Assembly: GCF_014205275.1 (NCBI RefSeq)
Contig: NZ_JACHND010000001.1
Span: 4,588,001-4,652,000 of the forward strand
Reading direction: 5' to 3'
DNA length: 64,000 nt
Source: Sphaerisporangium siamense
Lineage (GTDB): Bacteria; Actinomycetota; Actinomycetes; Streptosporangiales; Streptosporangiaceae
Shown here: positions 57,381 to 64,000 of the stretch, in pieces
Position numbering within the stretch: position 1 is the first letter of the stretch
Layout: every line of letters begins with the position of its first letter
Made by a program: the position numbers and the translations under genes
Notes under the pieces: generated by a model
The model's input: the letters and a program-made list of their open reading frames with translations, nothing else
Databases searched by the model: none
What the model was told of the DNA's origin: nothing

Positions 57381-58600
57381 CCATCGTGCTCCTGGAGGCG
57401 CTCACTTTCGGTCTCGCCCGCCTGCGGGACGCCGCCGCCGAGGCCGGACACCGGCTGTGCCTGCTCACCGGCAACCGGTCGGCGTACTCGTACGAACTCG
57501 GCCGCCTTCGTCCAGAGGACCTGGACGTGGTCGACGTGGACACCACCGACGTGCGCGCCTGCGCCGCGGTCCTCGAACGGATTCCCGACCTGGCCGGGCT
57601 GGTCAACTCCACCGACACCTGGATGCTCCCCGGGGCGGAACTGGCCGGACGGTTCGGCCTGGCCACCCTTGGCCTCGACGTCGCCCGTGTCCTGCGGGAC
57701 AAGGCCGAGGTCCGCACCCTGCTGCACCGGGCAGGGCTGAGCCGGGCGGGCGCGACCCGGGTGAAGGCGACGCCCGAAGCGGTCATCGAAGCCGTCTCGG
57801 CGATCGGCTACCCCGTGATCGTGAAGGACTCGGCGGGCACGTCCTCCCGCGCGGTCTGGCTGATCCGCGACGACGACGAGCGCGACCGGGCCGCCCGCGA
57901 GGTCACGGAGGCCACCCTGATGGGCGCTCACCTCGTGACCGAGCCGTACTTCCCCGGCCCCGTCTACAGTGCCGAGACGGTCGGCTGGCAGGGGCGCACG
58001 AGGTTGCTCGGCGTCGGCGTGCACATCCACACCCCGGAGCCGGTCCGGCGAGAGGAAGCCGTCGCCTTCCCGGTGACGTTCCCCAAGGGCGAGTCGGACC
58101 GCCTGGAGACCTGGATCGGCGAGGTCCTTGACGCGGTCGGGTTCTCCTCCGGCGTCGCCCACACCGAGTTCGCCCAGACCCCGGACGGTCCCGAGGTCGT
58201 GGAGATCAACGGCCGGATCGCCGGCGCGGTCATCGGGGAGATGATGTGCCGCTCCCTGCGCGTGAACGTGTACGCCGCCGTCATCGACGCCGCGCTGGGC
58301 CGTAGACCCCGGCTGCTGGACGCGCCGCTGACCTCTGGGCGGGGTTACGGCATGACCTTCCTGCACCCGCCGGCCTCGGGCCGGCTCGCCGGCTGGCGGG
58401 GCACCGAACGGCTGCCGCTCTTCCCCGGCTCCCCTGAGTTCTTCCCGACCGCCCAGGCCGGGGACCGAATCGTCCACCTCGCCGACCAGCGGGGCTGCAC
58501 CGCCCTCGTGATGGCCGGGGGAGCCACCGCCGAACTGGGCCTGTACAACTCGCTGGCCGCCGCCGGCACCGTCACGCACGACATGCGACCGCTGGACTGA
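57377..58600 (+). CDS. ATP-grasp ligase
   Basis: A 407-residue carboxylate-amine ligase that would activate a carboxyl as acyl-phosphate and join it to an amine, as in L-amino acid ligases and CARNS1-like enzymes. The N-terminal domain (VLLEALTFGLARLRDAAAEA) precedes the ATP-grasp core: RTLLHRAGLSRAGATRVKAT, YPVIVKDSAGTSSRAVWL with ATP lysine, LMGAHLVTEPYFPGPVYSAE, and the Mg-binding EVVEINGRIAG. The likely function is forming an amide or dipeptide bond in the cluster product. Coupled to the upstream methyltransferase (GTGA) and followed 18 nt later by another. Confidence 0.88.
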   Translation: MTIVLLEALTFGLARLRDAAAEAGHRLCLLTGNRSAYSYELGRLRPEDLDVVDVDTTDVRACAAVLERIPDLAGLVNSTDTWMLPGAELAGRFGLATLGLDVARVLRDKAEVRTLLHRAGLSRAGATRVKATPEAVIEAVSAIGYPVIVKDSAGTSSRAVWLIRDDDERDRAAREVTEATLMGAHLVTEPYFPGPVYSAETVGWQGRTRLLGVGVHIHTPEPVRREEAVAFPVTFPKGESDRLETWIGEVLDAVGFSSGVAHTEFAQTPDGPEVVEINGRIAGAVIGEMMCRSLRVNVYAAVIDAALGRRPRLLDAPLTSGRGYGMTFLHPPASGRLAGWRGTERLPLFPGSPEFFPTAQAGDRIVHLADQRGCTALVMAGGATAELGLYNSLAAAGTVTHDMRPLD

Positions 58601-58618
58601 CCCGGACAGGAGCGCCCC

Positions 58619-59377
58619 ATGAGCGAGTACGGACCCGAGACCTATGGCGAGCGCAACGCCGACGTCTACGACGAGTGGCACGCCGACCTCGACCCGGCCG
58701 ACGCCGTGCGCCGCCTGGCCGAGCTGATCAAGGAAGGGCCGGCGGGCCCGGTCCTCGAACTCGCCGTGGGGACCGGCCGGGTCACCATCCCCCTGGCCGA
58801 GCACGGATTCGACCTGCGAGGCATCGACGCCTCCGAGGCGATGGTCGCCCGCCTGCGGGCCAAACCCGGTGGCGAGCGGATCCCCGTCACCATCGGCGAC
58901 ATGGTCGACGTCGACCCGGACACCACGGACCGGTTCGCCATGATCTTCGTCGTCTTCACCACCTTCTTCTTCCTCCTGACCCAGGAGGACCAGGTGCGCT
59001 GCTTCGCCAACGTCGCCCGGCGCCTCCTCCCGGGCGGACGCTTCGTCCTGGAGTGCCTGGTGCCCGACCTCGCCCGCTACCAGCGCAACCAGAGCGTCGA
59101 CGCCCACCGGGTCGACCGCGACCACGTACGCCTGGTCGCGGTCCGCCACGACCCGATCGGCCAGCGTTTCGAAGGACAGCACATCCTCATCACCGACGAG
59201 GGGATCCGGCTGGCCCCCGTCTCCATGCGCTACGCCTGGCCGTCCGAACTCGACTTGATGGCCCGCCTCGCCGGGCTGGGACTTCGCCACCGCTGGGGCG
59301 GCTGGCGCCGCGAACCGTACCTCGGCACCGGCGCCCACGTCACCGTCTACGAGAAGCCGGCCGAGCCCGTCGCCTGA
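58619..59377 (+). CDS. Second class I SAM-dependent methyltransferase
   Basis: A 252-residue methyltransferase. Motif I VLELAVGTGRVTIPLAEHGF, DLRGIDASEAMVARLRAK, then FAMIFVVFTTFFFLLTQEDQ and LLPGGRFVLECLVPDLARYQ. The start YGPETYGERNADVYDEWHAD is the common N-terminus of this group. AGGAG precedes ATG 58619. Only distantly similar to the enzyme at 56619, so two different methylations are likely. Its last 31 nt overlap the convergent ABC ATPase gene. Confidence 0.9.
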   Translation: MSEYGPETYGERNADVYDEWHADLDPADAVRRLAELIKEGPAGPVLELAVGTGRVTIPLAEHGFDLRGIDASEAMVARLRAKPGGERIPVTIGDMVDVDPDTTDRFAMIFVVFTTFFFLLTQEDQVRCFANVARRLLPGGRFVLECLVPDLARYQRNQSVDAHRVDRDHVRLVAVRHDPIGQRFEGQHILITDEGIRLAPVSMRYAWPSELDLMARLAGLGLRHRWGGWRREPYLGTGAHVTVYEKPAEPVA

Positions 59378-60150
59378 CCGGCGGCCGGTCCGAGGCGGAT
59401 CGCGGGGGTCGCCGCGAGCAGGGCCCGGGTGTAGGGGTGACGAGGGGACGTGGTCACCTCCAGGGTCGGGCCCTGCTCGACGACACGGCCGTCGCGCATG
59501 ACCGCGACCCGATCCGTGAGCTGCCGGACCACGGCGAGATCGTGGGTGATGAACAGGCAGGCCAGACCGAGCCGGTCCCGTAGATCGCCCAGCAGGTTGA
59601 GCACCTTCGCCTGCACCGAGACGTCGAGCGCGGTGACGGGTTCGTCGCACACGAGCAGGCGGGGCCCCAGGGCGAGCGCCCGGGCGATCGCCACCCGCTG
59701 CCGCTGCCCCCCGGACAGCCGCCGCGGGCGGCGCTCGCCCACCTCGGCATCGAGCCCGACGAGGTCGAGCAGCTCGTCCACGCGCGCCGACCGGGACCGG
59801 GAGTCGCCGATCCGGTGGATCTGGAGCGGCTCGGCGAGGGCTTGCCGTACCGTCTGCCGGGGACTGAGGGTGAGATACGGGTCCTGGAACACCATCTGGA
59901 CGTGCCGCCGATGCGCCCGCAGCGCGCGGCCACGGAGGGCGTGCACGTCCACCCCGGCGAAGCGCACCACGCCCGCGCTGGGCCGGGCGAGCCCGGTGAT
60001 GACGCGCGCGAGCGTCGTCTTGCCGCAGCCCGACTCGCCGACCAGCCCGACGATCTCGCCCGCGTCGACGCGCATGGTGACGTCCTCGACCACGGTCACG
60101 GGGTGCCGGGGACCGAGGTAGCCGGCGGTGAGCCCTTCGACCTCCAGCAT
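59347..60150 (-). CDS. ABC transporter ATPase, OppF/DppF/NikE type
   Basis: A 267-residue ATP-binding subunit of a peptide/nickel-type importer. Walker A GLVGESGCGKTTLAR, Q-loop VFQDPYLTLSPRQTV, signature LSGGQRQRVAIARALALG, Walker B LLVCDEPVTALDVSVQ, then ITHDLAVVRQL. It lacks the C-terminal Cys cluster seen in many OppF/DppF proteins. Its ATG lies 2 nt after the stop of the fused permease-ATPase gene. Last gene of the importer operon. Confidence 0.93.
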   Translation of the reverse strand: MLEVEGLTAGYLGPRHPVTVVEDVTMRVDAGEIVGLVGESGCGKTTLARVITGLARPSAGVVRFAGVDVHALRGRALRAHRRHVQMVFQDPYLTLSPRQTVRQALAEPLQIHRIGDSRSRSARVDELLDLVGLDAEVGERRPRRLSGGQRQRVAIARALALGPRLLVCDEPVTALDVSVQAKVLNLLGDLRDRLGLACLFITHDLAVVRQLTDRVAVMRDGRVVEQGPTLEVTTSPRHPYTRALLAATPAIRLGPAAGQATGSAGFS

Positions 60151-60152
60151 GA

Positions 60153-62141
60153 TCAGAGCCCATCCCGCTCACGAGCCGTCACCGGGAGGAGCGCGGTCCC
60201 GCCGGGATGACGGGAACACGCCGACCGGTGCGCGGCGGACGCCAGAGCCTCCAGGGCCGGCCGGTCGTGCGCGCAGGCCGCGACGGCGATCGGGCACCGT
60301 GGGGCGAACGCGCAGCCGCCGGTGTCGTCGGGACCGGCGGCCGACCGTCCCGGCATGGTGCGGAAACGGGTGCCCGGTGCCGCTCCGGGGCGCGGCACGG
60401 CGTCGAGCAGGCCACGGGTGTAGGGGTGGTCGGGGTTCTCGATCACGGTGGCGAGCGGCCCGGATTCCACGACACGTCCGGCGTACATGACCGCCACGCT
60501 GTCGGCCAGCCGCGAGACCACCGCCAGGTCGTGGCTGACCAGGACCATGGCCATGGCCAGCTCGTCACGTAGCCGTCCCAGCAGGTCGAGCAGGCGCGCC
60601 TGCACGGTCACGTCGAGCGCGGAGGTCGGTTCGTCGGCGACGAGCACCTCCGGCTCGCCGGCGAGGGCGATGGCGATCTGCACGCGCTGGCGCATTCCCC
60701 CGGAGAGCCGGTGGGGCATCTCCCGGGCGATCGCGGCGGGGTCGGGCAGACCGGCCAGGCGCAGCAGCTCCTCGGTGACGCGGCGGGTGACGGCCCGCCG
60801 TCCACCCCGGCCCGCGTTGCCGACGGCCTCGTCGACGTGCGCGCCGACGGTACGCAGGGGATTGAGCGCGGCGAGGCTGTCCTGGAAGACCACACCCACG
60901 CGGCGGCCGTTGACCCGGCGACGCTCGTGCGGAGGGAGACCCACCAGTTCCCGGGCCCCGGCGCCGGCTCCCAGGGTCACCGAACCCGTGACGACCGCAT
61001 CGGGGTCCAGCAGGCCGAAGGGCGCCAGCGCCGCCGTGGTCTTGCCGCTGCCGCTCTCGCCGACGATGGCCAGGACACGTCCGCGCCGGACCTCGTACGA
61101 GACTCCGGCGACGACGCGACGACGCCCGCCGCCGTGCGGATAGCAGACCGACAGGTCCCGCGCGCGTATCACGGCGTCGCCATCGGTGGCGGCGGCCGGA
61201 GCGGCATCGGTGGCGGCGGCCGGAGCGGTCAGGGTGGCCGACGACCCGGCGGGCGCCGTGCGGGCGGCGATCGGACGCCGTGGCCGGAGCGCGGGGAGCA
61301 CCCACCGCAGGATCGAGGGCCGCTCGTCCCCGCCCGCCAGGCGCTCCCCGAGCAGATTGCTCGCGAACACGACGGCCGTGATCGCGACACCGGGCGGGTA
61401 GGCCAGCCACCAGGCGGAGGCCAGGTAGGGGCGGCCCTCGATGAGCATCTGACCCCATTCGGCGTGCGGCGGGGGGATGCCGAGGCCGAGGAAGCTCAGC
61501 GTGGCCACGCCGAGCACGATGGTGCCGACGTCGGTGCTGGCGTAGACAAGGCACGGCGCGAGGGCGGGCGGAAGCAGATGCCGGCCGATGACGCGCGCGG
61601 GCCCGGCGCCGAGCAGCCGCAGAGCGTCCAGGTGCGGACCGCCCCGGAGCCCGGCGACCCGCGCCCGCGCCATGCGGGCGTACGGCGCCCACGTCCACAG
61701 GGGCATCGCGATGACGAGGTTCTCCACACCCGGACCCCGAACTCCGATGATCGCCAGCGCCACGAGCATCCCGGGCAAGGAGACGGCCATGTCGATCACC
61801 CGGGAGATCACCCGGTCGATCGGGCCGCCCAGGTAACCGGCGACCGTGCCGACGACGACGCCGGCGGCCAGCGAGATCGCCAGGACCGCCGCCGCCACCG
61901 CGAGCGAGATGCGCGCACCGTACAGGATCCGGCTGAGCTGGTCCCGGCCGAGCTGATCGGTGCCGAGCAAGTGGTCCGCCGACGGCGGGAGCAGGCTGCC
62001 CGCGAGATCGTTGGCCGTTGGATCGGCCGGCGCGAGGACGGGCGCCAGCAGCCCCGCGACCACGAACACGATCAGCGGAAGGGCGACCAGCGTGGTACGC
62101 GCCGTCGCCGGAACGCCCCACGCGCGACGTCCCCGGGTCAC
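60153..62141 (-). CDS. Fused DppC/NikC permease and DppD/NikD ATPase
   Basis: One 662-residue polypeptide combining an inner-membrane permease (about 1-280) and an ATPase (about 330-640). The permease has LGTDQLGRDQLSRILYGARI and the EAA loop GGPHLDALRLLGAGPARVIG. After an Ala/Thr/Pro-rich linker come IVGESGSGKTTAALAPFGL, LSGGMRQRVQIAIALAGEPE and VLVADEPTSALDVTVQ. The end has PGCAFAPRCP-like GGCAFAPRCPIAVAACAHDR, the Dpp/Opp iron-sulfur-type Cys motif. GTG 62141 overlaps the upstream permease stop as GTGA. Fusions of this kind are uncommon. Confidence 0.9.
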   Translation of the reverse strand: MTRGRRAWGVPATARTTLVALPLIVFVVAGLLAPVLAPADPTANDLAGSLLPPSADHLLGTDQLGRDQLSRILYGARISLAVAAAVLAISLAAGVVVGTVAGYLGGPIDRVISRVIDMAVSLPGMLVALAIIGVRGPGVENLVIAMPLWTWAPYARMARARVAGLRGGPHLDALRLLGAGPARVIGRHLLPPALAPCLVYASTDVGTIVLGVATLSFLGLGIPPPHAEWGQMLIEGRPYLASAWWLAYPPGVAITAVVFASNLLGERLAGGDERPSILRWVLPALRPRRPIAARTAPAGSSATLTAPAAATDAAPAAATDGDAVIRARDLSVCYPHGGGRRRVVAGVSYEVRRGRVLAIVGESGSGKTTAALAPFGLLDPDAVVTGSVTLGAGAGARELVGLPPHERRRVNGRRVGVVFQDSLAALNPLRTVGAHVDEAVGNAGRGGRRAVTRRVTEELLRLAGLPDPAAIAREMPHRLSGGMRQRVQIAIALAGEPEVLVADEPTSALDVTVQARLLDLLGRLRDELAMAMVLVSHDLAVVSRLADSVAVMYAGRVVESGPLATVIENPDHPYTRGLLDAVPRPGAAPGTRFRTMPGRSAAGPDDTGGCAFAPRCPIAVAACAHDRPALEALASAAHRSACSRHPGGTALLPVTARERDGL

Positions 62142-63154
62142 GCCGCACGCTCCCGGATCCGAGGCGTCCGCCGGCTCGGCCGGTCGCGCCTGCCGGCGTC
62201 CCGGCGGGACCGCGGGTCGATGAGGGCCTGCAGAACGTCGGCGAGGCGGTTCGCCAGAATGAACCCCCCGCCCAAGATGAGCGTGCCGGCCTGGAGCGCC
62301 GGGACGTCCCGGGCCGCGGCCGCGTGGACGAAATAGGCGCCGAGACCGGGCCAGCCGAAGATCTGCTCCACGACGACCGTGCCCACCAGCAGACCGCCCA
62401 CCATGACTCCGGCGACGGACAGGATCGGCCCCGCGGCGTTGGGCAGGCCGTCGCGGAGCACGATCGAGACCGGTCCGCTGCCCCGGGCCCGCGCGGCGAG
62501 GACGTACGGCCGGTCGAGCGCCTCGCGCAGCGTGACGGCCACCACCCGGCTGAGGGCACCGGCCGCCGGAAGGCCGAGCACCGCCACCGGCATCACCCAC
62601 GTCGCGGGACCCGCCATCCCGGACGTCGGCACCAGGTTCAGGCGCAGGGCCAGCGCCAGCACCAGCAGATAGCTCAGCCAGAACGCCGGCACCGAGGTCG
62701 CCAGCAGGGCGCCACCGCGCAGGACCCCGCGCAGCAGGCCACGCCCGAGCACCGCTCCGGCGACGCCGACGGCCACCCCCGCCACGAGGGCCACCACGGC
62801 GGAGCCGGCCACCAACCCCAGCGTCACGCCCAGCCGGTCGGCGATCTCCGGTCCGACGGGGGTGTTCGTCCGCAGTGACAGCCCGAAGTCGCCGGTGCTC
62901 GCGCCGGCGAGCCAGCGCAGGTACCGCACCGCGGCGGGAGCGTCCAATCCCAGTTCCGTGCGGACGGCCTCGATCTGTTCGGGTGTCGCGGACCTGCCGG
63001 CTCTGGTCGCCGCCAGGATCGCCGCGGGGTCACCGCGTGCCAGAAGGACGAGCGCGAAGGTGCCGGCGGAGAGCGCGATGAGCACGCCGACGGTGTCGGC
63101 GGCCCATCGCGTGACGTGGCGTCCGACAGAGCGCAGCCGCCCCGGCGCTCTCAT
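62138..63154 (-). CDS. ABC transporter permease, DppB/NikB type
   Basis: A 338-residue permease with about six helices. The first helix and following periplasmic segment (TVGVLIALSAGTFALVLLAR, GDPAAIL, LGLDAPAAVRYLRWLAGAST, GDFGLSLRTNTPV) are the family's N-terminal signature, and ALDRPYVLAARARGSGPVSI is the EAA loop contacting the ATPase. It starts at ATG 63154, overlapping the stop of the substrate-binding gene as ATGA, and its own end overlaps the fused subunit as GTGA. All four genes are one operon. Confidence 0.93.
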   Translation of the reverse strand: MRAPGRLRSVGRHVTRWAADTVGVLIALSAGTFALVLLARGDPAAILAATRAGRSATPEQIEAVRTELGLDAPAAVRYLRWLAGASTGDFGLSLRTNTPVGPEIADRLGVTLGLVAGSAVVALVAGVAVGVAGAVLGRGLLRGVLRGGALLATSVPAFWLSYLLVLALALRLNLVPTSGMAGPATWVMPVAVLGLPAAGALSRVVAVTLREALDRPYVLAARARGSGPVSIVLRDGLPNAAGPILSVAGVMVGGLLVGTVVVEQIFGWPGLGAYFVHAAAARDVPALQAGTLILGGGFILANRLADVLQALIDPRSRRDAGRRDRPSRRTPRIRERAA

Positions 63155-64000
63155 CCGACGGTGACCCCGGTCAGTTCCAGGTCGACGTCGGTGGGGGGAA
63201 CCGTGAAGCCCTTCACATCGCCACGGACCGCCCACAGTCGTGGCCGGTAGAGCAGCGGCACGAACCCGGCGTCGCCGGCCACGGCGTCGTAGAGCTCCTG
63301 GTACGCCGCCGCCCGGGAGGTCGGGTCGCGGGCGAACAGCGCCTTGTCCACGAGGTCTTCGGTGGCCGGCGTCGCCCAGAGCGGTGCGCGTGCGCCGCTG
63401 GTGAACAGGGACACGATCGAGCTGGAGGGGTCGTAGGGCGCGCCGAGGGTCTCGAAGAACGTGATGTCGTAGGCGCCTTCCGCGCGTTCGTCGTAGTACG
63501 CGGCGGCGTCGACCGGAGTGATCTCGACGGCGATGCCCACCTCCGCGAGGGCCGCGGCGATCGCCGCGGCCATGGTCCGGGGATCGAGCTGCCCCTCGGC
63601 CGGGGTCGCGGGGATGAGCAGCCGCAGTGACAGGGGTTTTCCGTCCTTGACCCGGGTCTTCCCGTCGAGGGCGTATCCGGCGGCGTCCAGCACCGCGCGG
63701 GCGCCGGCCTGGTCGAAGCTCTGCCGCAGGTCGGTGCCGGAGTCGGGCACGTCCGGCGGGAACACCCGCCGGGCCGGCTCCGCATGACCCCGGAACAGCG
63801 CCTGCGCCAGGGACGCGGTGTCGATCGCCTTGACGACGGCCTGCCGTACCGCCTTGTCACCGGCCGGGCCCTTGGGATTGAACCCGAGAAGGATCGAGAC
63901 ATCGGGGGAGCCGGTGAGGAGCTCGACGTCGCCGCGCTCGCCGAGCGAACGCGCCTCCACAGGACCGATCGGGGCCAGATACGCGCCGCCGACCAGATCG
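63151..64000 (-). CDS. Substrate-binding protein of the Opp/Nik importer, N-terminus missing
   Basis: C-terminal part of a family-5 extracellular solute-binding protein; the frame stays open to the window edge (DLVGGAYLAPIGPVEARSLG), so about half, including the signal peptide, is absent. Visible features: SILLGFNPKGPAGDKAVRQA followed by VVKAIDTASLAQAL, and YDITFFETLGAPYDPSSSIV. GAPYDPxS is characteristic of nickel- or metallophore-binding NikA/CntA-like members, while dipeptide-binding proteins differ there; this hints at metal-complex or opine-like cargo but does not prove it. First visible gene of the importer operon, ending in ATGA with the permease. Confidence 0.88.
   Translation of the reverse strand, partial: DLVGGAYLAPIGPVEARSLGERGDVELLTGSPDVSILLGFNPKGPAGDKAVRQAVVKAIDTASLAQALFRGHAEPARRVFPPDVPDSGTDLRQSFDQAGARAVLDAAGYALDGKTRVKDGKPLSLRLLIPATPAEGQLDPRTMAAAIAAALAEVGIAVEITPVDAAAYYDERAEGAYDITFFETLGAPYDPSSSIVSLFTSGARAPLWATPATEDLVDKALFARDPTSRAAAYQELYDAVAGDAGFVPLLYRPRLWAVRGDVKGFTVPPTDVDLELTGVTVG

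Overview
The window is a very GC-rich chromosomal segment of an actinobacterium. The evidence is F420-type luciferase-like oxidoreductases, a SARP-type regulator, DUF1707, DUF3000, DUF4349 and DUF6879 proteins, a coproporphyrin-dependent heme pathway, GTG starts and many leaderless-looking promoters. A filamentous family such as Streptosporangiales or Streptomycetales fits best, but the sequence alone does not fix the genus. I see no tRNA, rRNA, CRISPR array, insertion sequence or prophage. About 58 protein genes are supported, including two cut by the window edges and two very short ones (35 and 43 codons).

1-16 kb: 3' part of a cytochrome P450, a TetR regulator, an ATP-dependent DNA ligase, an F420-type oxidoreductase, then the bacterial RNA-repair pair hen1-pnkp, in which pnkp carries a -1 frameshift between kinase and phosphatase. 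A DUF6879 gene, a DUF1707-PadR pair with a palindromic operator, a YdjM-like membrane hydrolase behind a structured leader, aconitase behind two kinds of operator-like repeats, a TauE/SafE exporter and a secreted zinc peptidase follow.

16-32 kb is mostly housekeeping: dxs, an APC permease, a LacI regulator, DUF3000-rnd, then hemE, hemY and hemQ around a DUF4349 lipoprotein, msrB, and a stand-alone LigD-type polymerase. 32-46 kb holds a divergent sugar locus (PfkB kinase / DeoR regulator and GH4 glucosidase), a small HTH plus Clp_N pair under a twin palindrome that covers its promoter, a SARP-like gene with a secreted PGET-repeat protein, a RibD-like reductase coupled to a second DNA ligase, glgX, osmC, DoxX and an AarF/UbiB kinase.

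46-52.5 kb is a copper island: DUF4396, a 35-residue Cys-rich peptide, csoR and copA, with three CsoR-like boxes, followed across a strong terminator by two paralogous His-containing membrane proteins and an ECF sigma factor resembling SigC.

52.6-64 kb looks like a small-molecule locus: enolase-superfamily dipeptide epimerase, MFS exporter, divergent fold-type II PLP enzyme, two SAM methyltransferases, an ATP-grasp ligase, and an Opp/Nik-type ABC importer with one permease fused to one ATPase. Together these suggest making, exporting and recovering a modified amino acid, dipeptide or metallophore. That is inference from gene content; no product can be named. The most interesting items are this cluster, the Cys-rich peptide, the membrane-pair/sigma operon, the HTH-Clp_N autoregulatory unit and the split pnkp.
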